Assembly (NCBI RefSeq): GCF_021462225.1
Contig: NC_061801.1
Location: 8,862,125 to 8,926,124, forward strand
Origin: Girardinichthys multiradiatus
Lineage: Eukaryota > Chordata > Actinopteri > Cyprinodontiformes > Goodeidae
Direction of reading: 5' to 3'
Length of the DNA: 64,000 bases
A model generated the notes under the pieces. It was not told the DNA's origin. It saw only the letters and a program-made list of their open reading frames with translations, and made no database searches. Positions within the stretch are counted from its first letter, which is position 1, and each line of letters opens with the position of its first letter. Shown in pieces: positions 26,501-39,500 of the stretch. The translations under genes and the position numbers were made by a program.

Positions 26501-29500
26501 CAAACACAATTATTAACTGAGCTCTAGCTGGTGCCCCTTTAGCACATAGGTGCATCTTCATAAAATTCCAAGAAGGAACAACATCAACAATGACCTTAGA
26601 GAAGCAATTGGTACTGTCCATTAATCTGGAAAGGGTTGCAAGGCCATTTCCAAACACTTTAAAATCCATCATTCTACAAGCTGCCAGTCTTCCAAGTAGT
26701 GTGTATTTCTGCAATGCTCAGAGAAATTGCAAAAAAAATAAAACCCCCCAAAAAACAAAGAGCTCCATCACAGACCCTACAAGCCTCAGTAAGGATGTAA
26801 AATATTAACAACAATAAAAGAGTGAACAAATATGGAATGCTTGAAATGGTTGCTAGAAAAAACACTTTCCTAAAAAAAACAAAAACCTAGGTTTGCCAGG
26901 TTGCATCCAAATAAGCAAAGAACAACAGTGTAAAATTCAATGCAACCAACTGCCTTCATAATCACCATATTAGCATTAGATTCCCCCATTGTGTAATGTA
27001 ATCTCAATGTAAATCCAGCTGCTTTGTGAATCCCTCAGAGGTTTTTTAGAGAACAAACAGCATCATGAAGAACACAGCAGACAGGTCAGGGGGAAATTTA
27101 TGAATATGTTTAAAGCTGGGTTAGGTTTTACAGCATAAAACAGTTCAATTCATCATCCAAAAATATTCAGCATACGGCAATACTACATCTGACTAGAACA
27201 TGGCTATCCACCTAAACCGACAGGCCAGGGAAGGGGAGCATTAATCAAAGAAGCAGTCAAGAGGCCCATAGTAACTTTGGAGGAGCTGCAGAAATTCACA
27301 GCTCAGGAGGTAGAATGTGTTGAAAGTCAGGGTCTCTTCCTGCCACTCCTCCTGGAAGAATGGCAAGAAAGAAAGTCATGAAAAGTCTAGCAATGTAGGG
27401 GACACAGCAAATGTGGAAGGAGGTGCTGTTGGCAGATAAGACCAAACATCAAATTTTGGTCTACACGTAAAATGGCATGTTATGAGAAATACAACACTGC
27501 AGATCACTCTGGACACACCATCTTTACTGTGAAACATGGGGATGGCAGCGTCATGCTGTGGGGGGAAGCAGAGGCACAGAAACTGAAGTTGGTGGGAAGA
27601 TGGATGGAGCTAAATACAGAGTTATCCTGGAGGAAAACCTGGAAGAGGCTCCAAAAAATGTTAGACAGGGGCGGAGCTTCACCTTCACGCAGGACAACAA
27701 CCCTAAACAACGAGCCGGTTTAGATCAAAGCATATTCATGTGTTCGAATGGTCGAGGGACAGTTCCGACCTGGTCTGTGGTAAAATATGAAAACTTATGT
27801 TCATAGATGCTCTCCATCCAATCTGACTGAGCTTTGGACATTTTACAAAGAAGAATGTGCAAACAAATCTAACTGTGTAGAGCTGGTAAGCCTTATTTCA
27901 AAGGACTTGCAGCTGTAATTGCACTGACAGGTGGTTTTACAAAGTATCGACAGAGCGGATGAAACAGAGTTTTATTCTCATTTTACAAAGTATTTATGCT
28001 TCACTTCGTTCTTGCATAATGTGTTTGCTTACCCAAACATGTCCTCACTTAAAGGCTTCTCATGTCACAGTTTTATTTATAATGACAACAGTTAATACTG
28101 AATACATGACAGGAAATCACATTTCTTATGATCCAGCAGAAAACAAAGCGAGTTGAACTAATGTGGAACTAAAAATAAAAGCACCAATAATATCTCCTTT
28201 TGCTTTTCAACTGAGCAGGAAGCATGAGACTCCAAACACATTAGAAATCACTCCTGACACATCAGAGTGCCTGTCAGACACATGCAGCACTGCATCATCC
28301 ACAGCCCTACAACAACATTGGTCGATAATTAATTAAAAGCATGACTTTGAAATCAATGCTAATTGTTAAAACAACCATCGAAAACACAAAAGCCAGCATG
28401 CCAGATACCTACTGTATGTTGCTGTTTCCACTTCATCACCTCATTAGGTGTGACATCAACTGTGCTGGAGTCTGGGGATGCCTCCCAGTTTCAGACTGTA
28501 TTGCTTCTGTGTTTATCAGCATATTCAACCTGACATCTGCTGAACATATCAAGCTCCTGAACATAAAGGATTTCATGCAAACTTAAGGACAATTATGCAT
28601 TAGCAATCATGCAGTACACCTTTACCACAAGTACATCCTGAGTCAGCATGGCGGGAAACAAAACATGTGTTTGGGCATCAGGAGTAGGGAGTCCTTACAA
28701 TTCGCTGTTCTAAGAACGACTAGTCCTACCTGGTAATGAGTAGAGTAGATGTTGCTGGAGTAGCCCTGATTTAAAGCAGCTATGTCCATACCTACGCTGT
28801 AAAGCCCTGCTGAACTTTCAGCAGAGTCCACCTGCTAAGCAGCAGCTGTTTTGTCACAATGCCTCCGCTCTTGCTCTGGCTGTATCACGAACAGGCAAAC
28901 ACAAGCTGAGCATCAATAAAACATCAGCTCTCCCATCGTGCACAGCTGCAGGAGGGAAACGGAGAGCGTGTTGCCTGTGCAGCCTCTCTTCCTCACACAG
29001 TTGGGTTAAAGAAGCAGCACAATTATGTAAGCCTGCATAAACTCCTCCCACTTCTCATCCCCACCTCTTGGCAGCTCATTTAGTTGATCCTATCATATGT
29101 AAACACACACTTCTCAGAAAGCTTTGTTTCCCATTCATGTCTACGGCTCTGTTTATAAATCTGTAGGTATAATTAATTTAAAAAATGTAAAAATCATTGA
29201 CTTTCTACATTTTTTCTTTCAATCTTTTTGTCTTCCATTATAAATGTGATATGTTAACAAATATGTAGTGTTTATTTTACTTATTGATCTTTGTTTTTTT
29301 CTTTTTTAATGTGGCCCCTTTCATTTAACCTAGAAATTGCTTGTTTTCTCCTTGGCATATATTTAAAGCTACTGATGCAATTTAATATGGAGGACAGTGG
29401 AGGACTTTTGGGATGGTTGGTATTGCCAACTAGAACATCCCCAGTAGCAGACCTTTTACATAAACTCATCATGGGTCTGGTTTGGTGTCAGTGGTACTGG

Positions 29501-30468
29501 TGCACTGGACTAAATGGGTCAAATAATGAAGGAGGAAGATTACCTTCACATTGTTCAACTTCACTTCAAATCTACAGCTAAATGGTTGAAAATTGGACAT
29601 AACAGAGTTCTCCTACAAAGTGGGGATCCCAAACACATCACAAATGGTTTTGGAATGGCTGAAACAGGCTAACATTAAGTTTCTGCAAATGTCTTCTCAA
29701 AGCCGACACATTAACCCTACTGATAATTGGTCAACTGTGCTTCAAAGTTTAAAGTAAGCTGTGAAAAGCATGAGAGGTCTTTGGGGTTTATTAATGAAGT
29801 CGTTGGTGATGAACATTTAGGAGAATGGTAAAAAAAAAAAGCAACCTGCGATTAGAATTTCTGCAGGGTGCAGCGCCTGGCGTAGCTTTAGAGCTCGTAA
29901 CCCGTATACAGACGCTTCAGTCTGGAACGCAGCTGTCCCAGGTATGAGTCCCGACCCCAGAGACCTCTGCTGCATGTCTTCCCTCTCTCTCTACCCATTT
30001 CCTATCCACCTACTTCTGAAAAAATAACAAAAATAAAGTCCACTAGGAAATCTTTAAAAAAAAAGCAAGAAGTTATTGACAAACATTTTCTCACCTTTTA
30101 TGTCCAACATGACAGGTCAATCTCAAGTCAGCTGTCATTAACTAAAGCAATGTTCTTTCCAGGATTACAACACACACACACACACACACACATCCGTGTT
30201 TTACTATCTTTATGAGGACTTTTCGGTTACTTCCATTGACTTCCATTCATTTTCCTTGATTTTTAGTGCCTAACCCTGACCCTAACACTAACCCTAACCC
30301 TAACCAGTTAATACCTAACCCTAACCCTAACAATAACTCAATTCATACCCTAGTCCTAAATCTAACCCCTGTCCCAAGAACGGAATTTGAAGAAGTGAGG
30401 ACCAGGAAAATGTCCTCACTTTGCGATACAAATACGAAAAATGGTTATCAATCAGCAACAAGTACAAG

Positions 30469-30508
<40 letters not shown>

Positions 30509-33500
30509 GCAGCTCACCGTGACGTGCAGGATTACGTCACAGCTTTATCAGGGTTGAGCAGAGAGAAGAGGCAGATGTAGAAGCATCCCTACTGAATAAT
30601 TGCTTGACAACATGTGCTTCAGTTTACCTCCATACACTCAGTTTCTGCTCTCCCTTGTAACACAATTGAGACTCTTTTTCATCTCATGCTCTGCTTTCCC
30701 GCCTGCTCCATGGATGTAAACAAAAAGAATTGCACTTTGTTAATTTTTCACTGCACTGATGCTACCCTTAGTCAGCTGTTTCTGATATCAGTCCTGTTTG
30801 TATTACACAAATATTTATTGTGCTTTGGAAAATGATCTACCCCTTTTTATTTTCTTGAGCCATTCAAAGGAGGACTTTGCATTTTGAATCATTGTCCTGC
30901 TGTTTAATAACACTGTTCCGCACAGACTACGAATAACACAAATCACCAAGTATTGCTAAATGTCAGGACTATTAGTTAAATTGTAATCAGTTCCTGAAAT
31001 CATAACCGATTAATATTTTATTCTTAGTCAGTTCTTGCAGCTCTTGAGCTGGGGGCTTTTCTCCATCCTCTTCCAAACAGTCTTCTTCTAACCATCAGCA
31101 GTGGTGTTGATACTCCAGTTCCAGAACCAGTACTACAGCTGCTCTACGTTGAACATCCATTTTGGAACTGACGCTCAAGCAGGGGTGAGGACCTTTTTAC
31201 TATATCTCGATTTAAGTCTCAAGAATTGTCAAGAATAGTAACAAATTCAAATTTAATCTTACCTGATTCTTAGATGCACTTGGCCTGTTGTTAGCGGATT
31301 CCTAACGTTCCTGCAGTATTCTTAACAGTTTCTTGTAAATTCTTGACGATGTTTGTGGGAATCAAGATGAATCTGGCAATTTATCTTTATCTATCATACT
31401 ACTGTCGTAACTGAATCTTAGGGCGTCACAAATTGGATCCAAATATTTACAAAATTGCAAGAATTATCTAGAATCTTAAGATTGGCGATTCATATTATTC
31501 CGTGGTGTGTGTGGAATACTGGTTTAACCTAGGTACACCTGACCTTAAAGCCATCTCACCACTATGAACCTCTTTCAATAGTTTGTCCAGTTGTTTAGGT
31601 CCTGATGAAGTAAAGCATCAATACAATATCAGTGTGTGCAATATTAACATCCCGAAGGACTACTCCGAAATGTAATATTTGGCTATTAGGCTAAAATATT
31701 GAGAGTGTGATGCATTCGTGCTCTGTACACCAGTAATATATTAGGTCAGTCAGGTGGAAATTCACTGCCTTTGTCGTCTACTTTCACTTTGGCTTGAAGT
31801 AAAATGTAAACCCAAGAAATAGGAAAATTGTACGATCAACTCACCCTGGGATCTATAATGTTATACAGAATTATTTAAACAAAGGTGTGAATGTTCAGGC
31901 TTACACTATTACAACTGAGATTGTAACAAGGTTCAAAACAACACAGTCTATCCTGTAAGAAAGAACCGGGACATACAAACACTCTGTGGGGCTGCCCGAG
32001 CCTATTGCTCACCAGAGGGTAATTTACATTGATTTTGCTCCATAAAAACTCTGTTTCAAATTGTTCTGCAGCTAAACACGTGGAGTCAGCTATTAAGGTT
32101 TCAACTATACCACAGAGTGGAGATGAACGTGCAGCAAGAAAGCAAGAGGGCACCAGAGAGCTACAGACCAAATGAGCTGTGGTAGAAGCAACACAGTTTA
32201 AACAGAAGAGGATAAAAATATCAAGTTAGAGATGGCAGAGGGAGTCGGAGGAGGCTGCAGGGTTTCAATCATGGATAATTAAATGCGATGGCTGTGCCTG
32301 ATGTTCCCTTTCCCCCTTACAAGAGCAATCTGTGTAGCAATCCAGTCAGCGTGAACACGCAACAAAAACCCTGCAGGCTGCAGATGCTGAGCTCATGTAC
32401 GTACATGTGCAAACCCTTTCACAGCGCTGTGGACACACTACGTAAAACACATGCAGAGATGCATTAAGGTCTCACTTGAAAATGTTGTGCTGTTACAATA
32501 AAAAAAATCACAGCAGGAAAAGATTAAGAGGATTTAAAGTGAGTTAGAAATGTAAAATGTCTGGCTGCCAAGGTATTTTAAAGCCACACAGAACTACATG
32601 TTTGTGGGTTTCCGGGTTTAAAAGAAAGTGTATTACTTCCCTTGACTATGCCATTGATCATCACACTTCAAGTGATCTGATCTGACCTGATTTGTGTTGT
32701 TCTTGACAAACCATAGTCCACTACCTAGAGCTGCTTTACCAGTGTCCACTATCATTAATCTACTGACAGTAAGAAGTTTGTTTTATCTAATTTCATCAAG
32801 AACAGCTGGGACTGTGTCTTATATCAATTAGAGTGACGCCCCATCATTAAGTACATATTTAATAGGCGTAAATGGAAATCTAAACACAAGAAGATATTTC
32901 TGGGGAATGAAGCCAATTAAAAAAACATATAAAAGAGTAAAATGAGAACCAGTCAGTTTCTGTTGTAGATAAATCCCACCCTATTTGCAGCGTTTCCTAT
33001 GAAACCCTCCTTACCTGCATCTCAAGGGTCTTCTTCTCATTAGTCAGCTGCTCCAGCGACAGAGTCGTTCTCTCCAACTTCTCAGTAGCCTAGAACGCAT
33101 AATGAGGAAACATTTAGTGTCCCATAATACAGCATGATATACACACCACATGCAAAAGAATTCAAACCACTAGAACTTTCTCATACTGTGTCATGTTACA
33201 ACCAACAGCTTCAATGTGTTTTATTGGGACTTATAATAAAGTAGTGCATAACTGTAAAGGAAAAGGATATCATGTAGCTTGCATTTGTTTCCATGACTTG
33301 TGAATCAAAGAATAATTTTTGTTCTGTCACAGATGCGCCAGCAAGACGTGCATCAACAATTTGTCCTCTTTTGAACTCTGATATGTCACCCATAATGTTG
33401 TGTGCATTTCAATATTTTGAGCAAAACTGTGCTCTTACCCTGCTAATTGAACCTTCACACTCTGCTCTTACTGGTGCAATGTGCAATCAATGAAGACTGG

Positions 33501-36500
33501 CTACCAGGCTGGTCCAATTTAGCCATGAAACGTCCCACACTAAAATGACAGGTGTTTCAGTTTCATTGTCCAACATTGGTTATTAATATCGACCCAGTTT
33601 TACTTATCAGACCAATATGGTAAAAAATGACGGCTGATACCAATGTTAATGCTGATATAATGTGCATCCCTAATATTTTCCATCTACACGGCAACGGAGA
33701 CCAGGACATTAACAAACCATTACATTATGAAAGCCGTTCTCAAATTGTGCCATTTTAAGAGAAAACATGCGCTGTTTCCGTGTACACGGACAGTAGAAAT
33801 GCAACAGTGCTTTTTTGTTTTCACCAGAAAACATTGTGTAAACAGGGCCCTAATTACCTCCTCATCATGCAGTCCGGTTCAACAGAGTCCTGTTAATGAC
33901 CACATTATTTTTATTCAGGTGTGCGGAAGCAGAGAGACTTCTTAAAGTTGCAGGACAACGGCTGATAACTCTGGCTGATAACTTTGAATAAGCATTTTCA
34001 AAATAGTACAGAATAAAGCCACTCAGCATTTGACTCACCATCCACCATAGTATATATAAATACCTGTATTTTTAATAAACACTGAAAAAAACTCATTGTG
34101 AACCCATTTATAAAGTGCTGATTTGTACATCAAACATACAGGTTGGCACATTTGTGCCGAAAACAAAATGTACACGCTCAACTCATTAAAGGCAGCAAAA
34201 GCTCCTAAAATTAAACCCTAACCCTAACCCTTCTTTTGATCAAGGCACAGAGCAGAGGTTACTTCACTTTAACATCCATTTGGAATGAGTTTCACGAAGC
34301 GAGAGTCAGACTATAAAAGCTCTGGTTTAAGGGAACAAGAACACGTCACTCCATATTACAGCTAAATGCGCTTTCTATGCAGAAACCATAAAAGCAGAAA
34401 CCTCACAGCTGCATGGTAACAGAAGCACCTGCACTTTCAGTTTGAACTGTTTTTGTTTATAGACTCTTCTGCACCAGCAGTAAAAATGTCTGACATCTGC
34501 AGAAAGAGGCAATAAAATTAGACTATAAATAGTCTGTGCATTTTTGACCATTTCCTCATTGTTAGGTTGTTAGATCTTGTATTCTTTAGTTTAGTTACCT
34601 CTGTCCATTATTGTTAGGTGCCTTTGAAGGTTCATTCTTTTATGTTTTACCCCCTGGTTAATTTTAGTGTTTATGTACATTTTTGTATTAATATTATCCT
34701 GCTGAATTTCCTCCCTGTGTTTCTCTCTGTCAGCTCCTGCTCATTTTCTCTTCTTCCTCAGCTCTCTCAGCTGTTCATCTTCTCCTGATTACCCTCACCT
34801 GCTTGCTCTGCCTTTCTCTTCACTATCTCTAGTATATGAATTGTTCTTTGCTGGTTTCTCCTGTTAGCTTACCTTCCTCGTGTCTGTTGTCCTGTCTTAT
34901 GGTCTGAGGTTTTTGCCCATTAAGTTTCTGTTGCTCTGCCTGGTTCTCTGCCTGTGTTTCAGGCCCTGTTCCTGAGTTTTGTAAGCTTTATTTTGCCACG
35001 ACCACATTCTGCATTTGGGTCCTCCTTCAGCGTGATGTTAAAACATTCAAACCATTCAGGTGAGTTTGTGGTAATTTTTTGCAGGTGACCTTTTGTCCCA
35101 AATATCACAGGGAAAAGGGCAAAAAGAGGATGCTTTCACAAAGGATTTGAACATACTGCTCTGGGAGCAATCCTCTACATCCAAAATATACCTATAAGGT
35201 GACCTTTGGACTCACCTTAAACAATAAATGCTAATTCAAAGCAATAAATGTTTCACTGCTCCAAAAATACCTTATGAAACCCCAAACCTTAACACAACCA
35301 GTAAATAGCGGTAATGGCGGTAAATTAAAAGATAAGAAGCTGCTCATATTTAGATGTCTACTGATGTGTTGGAGCTGATTATTGGGGCTACAAAAGACTG
35401 ACTTTCCATGTCTTTACATGGGGAAAATCTGAACAACATATATTGGATTAAAAGTCTAATTTCCAAACAAAATGACGGGTTCACCTGAAATAGTCGAAAT
35501 AGCCATAAAAAGATGTTTATGGATGTCCAGTGTTTAGATGATTAGGTTTACAATGTTCTCCCCCTCACATGTTGCTATATTGTGAAGTGTCAGTGGATTT
35601 GGGTTAACCCGGTGCTGTATAAATAGAAGCAAACTGAACTGACTGATAGCTGATTCTACAACATTTTTCCATCAGTGCCCTTCTTTAATCCAGAAAAGGA
35701 CGGCCTTTGAGAACAGAAATAGGAATGAGAGCAATGTGTGCATGTGTGTGTTAGTAATGTTTTAATGACAGCCTGAGGTCACAGTTAGCCTTAACATGGC
35801 AGAGTTTCCATGGTGCTGAATGGACCTACATAGAAATTCGTATGAACCAAATCTAATATGCAGAACATTCTAAAAGGCTACTTTAACATCCAAAATATGT
35901 ATGTTTATTTAGTTCTGCCATTTTATAAAAAGGTTTCCCAATTCCTAGCCAATTCCATGCCACAAAAAACATTAAATCAGCCAGAAGCCAAAAAGAGTCA
36001 AGAGAAACTAGAATCTGATTCATCAACTCTACAAACTGCATCAATAGTAACAAAATTCAGAGCTGTCCTATTATAATCAGGTTTGTTTCTTGTAACATGC
36101 TCAACTCCAGGGGAAAGAAGATAGAACGTTAAAGTGAAGAGTTCTACTTTTTGGTGCCTCAATAAAACCACAAAGTGGTTACATTAAACCCTTAAAAAAT
36201 ACATATCCTCTGTATTACAATAATTAATTCATATTTAAATAAAGATAAAGTGACTCAAGTGGAGCTGTGCTGTGAACTAGAACTGTATGAACAAAACTAA
36301 TAGCTGATCCTAGAACATCTCTGAGTGAACTGCTTTTATCTTTATCACCGAGTCTGAAAGACTGCAGCTGTTTCAGAGGTTTTCAGATTGCTCTGAGGAA
36401 ATGGTCAAAGCTAAGGCCAGCTTCTCAGTCCCCAAACTGAGTATTGATGGTGGTGATTTTCACAGTAAGGTCAGGAGAGATGCTTGTTTAAAATGGATGT

Positions 36501-39500
36501 TTCCGTCCCTTTTTCGATGTTTTTGTATCGCTAAGATACAAACAGCTGTTTTTGGGACCTGTTTTGTAAAGTTTACATCACAGAGTTTGGGTTTGTTCAG
36601 AGTTTTTAGCTATTGACTGCTTGTGTTCTTGGATCCGCAAAGGGACAGTAGACCAAATGTGGCTTTTGGCTACAGTGCCATCCACATTTGTTAGCACCCA
36701 CTGTAAAGATGAGTTGAAGGCCTTAACATAAATGTATGTTTTATTGAAGTAATATAATCTCATGATTAACTATTTCAATGTTAGTGCATTTATTTAGTAA
36801 CAATTTGCAAATTAACAATTCCTATAAAACAAATGTAACTGAAGCATTTCTCAGATTTATACTCAACCCTGTAAGTCGACCAGAGTGTCTAGGAACCTTT
36901 AGTAATCTGTGACGTCCTGTTTCAATAATTAAAAAGTTAAATACAACTGGAACTGTGACTAATGAAGCGGGACAAGCAGCACGATGGGTCTTGCTACCAT
37001 CCATTGTAAAGTAGGATGGTAAAGGAGGTACCTCTGCTAAAAAGAATCCTTAGTCTCCATAGGAATTTACTGTAGGGCTTTTGTACACATCTACAACAGG
37101 GGTGCCATTAATTATAGAGCATGTTTGATACAATATACATGATGTACCTTGTTTCTGGTAAACAAATTCCAGAACAATAGAGGATTTATTTTCCTAAAGA
37201 CGCAAAAAACAGTGGCATAACAATTTATTCACGACGGCATACAACTTAAATGCTTAAGTAAATCACTTACATTTTGACTGTGTTAAATCTAGCAGTTGTG
37301 GTAAAGTAATTGAGGTCATTTTTACCAAGTCCATGTATGCTCCTACCTTTGTCAGCTGGGACGTGACATTCATTTCTCTGCTCCGATTTTCCTCGTTCAG
37401 GGTTTGGAAGTCCTTCTTTGACTGCTCTACACTTTTCTCCATCTCTGCCAGAAAACAGCGGGACAAAAAAATAACTAAATCAGTCGTCAATTAAATTACA
37501 CAGGAGAAAATTAACTATTAACCACATAACCGGCAGACATACAAGTGGTATCTTTACCTTTCATGGTCTTTGCCATGGTCCTGCTCTCCTCCTCAGCAAT
37601 CTCCAGCTTTTGTCTCTGAAATGCAGAACCATCAGCATGATTACATGCTAATCACTTACACAGCAGCATTCCTGTACCTTGAGCTAACTGGTGAATAATG
37701 ACGGGCTCCAGAAAACATGCAAGGTTGTGGATAAAATCCCTCTGTTAATGAGGCGATTTTCACAATGCCCACAAGCAAAACACCTTATGGTAATAAATGT
37801 ACGTCTGGGCAAAGATTCAGTTTTGACCCAAAACAAATGGCTGTTCATTAGTAAGATGACAAGCAAACAAAGGTTGTTCTTATTTACTTTAACCATATGT
37901 TCAATATGTTTTGACATCTTCACCACATTATTATAAATATATCTAGGTTCAGTTTTTTCCTCTTCTAAATGGATCATAAAGTCCAGAGAATGAGAATTTG
38001 CTAAGAAAAATGTCTCTATTAGTTTGTCGAAGTGTCTGAGCCATGAAATCAGTTTGCATGCCCCCATTATGTAAAGCTTATAAAATCAAAGTGTGCAGAT
38101 GACTACATCTAAAAAAGACAAAGGAGGGCCACACATCTTAGGGAGCATTAAGAAGTTCTGCCCCCAAAGGGCAGAGGGAGTGTAGGGTCTCAGAGCATTC
38201 ATTTCAGTGAGGACCTTAAGGGAACCTCTGTTATCTGAAAGTCTGATCAGAGACCTTTCATTTCACAAACCGTTTGTGTTTTCTTCCACTGATCAGTAAG
38301 GAGCATGCCTCATAATTGCTCGGTATGGAAACTGTTCAGCAGCAGCTGTCGTGGGAATCCATGGGGAGTCCAGTAAGAGAAAAGGATTACTGAGGAATCT
38401 GAGAAAGAACATGCAACTAAAATCATATATCCAACCTTTTTTTTTTTTTTTGGCCAACAGACACCTGTGAACTGTGCTCCGATGTTCACACTGAAATCCA
38501 GATTTGGGGATCAGTGAAACTAAGAGGTTTCAATATTATTAAAGATTTTAGCAACTAATGATCAACAAAATATTGCAGCGCTCTAATAGCACAAGACAAA
38601 ATCAATAGTAAACAGCATCCTTATTCAACATTTCTATCAACATCACTCCTAAATAAAGGATTCAAGTCTATCCCGTAACATCTAATTTGTTTTCTGACGT
38701 CCAGCCAGTTCTAATCCACTAAAATCCTATAAATACCAGCACAGAAAAATGAAACAAGCCTTTCTAAATGGTAGCCATCTAAAAACTGTGATCCAGATTG
38801 TTTTAAGAGACCCCCAATGGTGAGTAGCAAACAACAAAGCAGACAGGCTAGTGCCTATCTCTAGCAATCAGTGGGTGGAAGGCAGGGTGCACCCCGGACA
38901 GGCCAGCAGTCCATCACAGGGCGACACAGACACACACAGGACAAGTATCTGCATTTTAGTAAGCCCAGTTTTGGGCCTGCACATTTTGTATGAACACTTT
39001 AACTTTCTGAATGAAAATATGACTATCAAATCAAGAACAACTAGAACATGTAATAACTTAATTCCTCAGGATGTAAGCTGCAAGCTCTCAGTAACATGCA
39101 CAAAATTACAGCTCCTTTTTAATCAGCTGGGGAAGAGAAACATAGTTTAATTTCTTTATATTTTCACATTCTGATGAAATTACGTAAAAATGCGAACATA
39201 CAGCTATTAAAACTTGTTATTTATTTCCCTGTAAATGTGGTAGTTAATGATTTAGATTGATGATCAGTGTTGGGTTCAGCTTTCCTCATATTTGAGAAAG
39301 TGCTTAAACGTCTAATGATATTCAGAAACTTGGATGAACTGTGTGAACCTTATCCTGGAATCATTTGGAGTACATCGTGCATCTAAGTTTCCTAAAAACA
39401 GACTCTTCAACATATCTGAATGAAGAACAATGGCAGGAATACTGCTGTGCTTTATGTTTCATGCCTGGGACCGGCTGCAGTACACTCATCTTTTGATGAA

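Noticed and set aside
30267..30370. Interstitial telomere from a chromosome fusion
   Set aside because: The units are short and irregular and embedded in a composite dispersed repeat with CA microsatellites.
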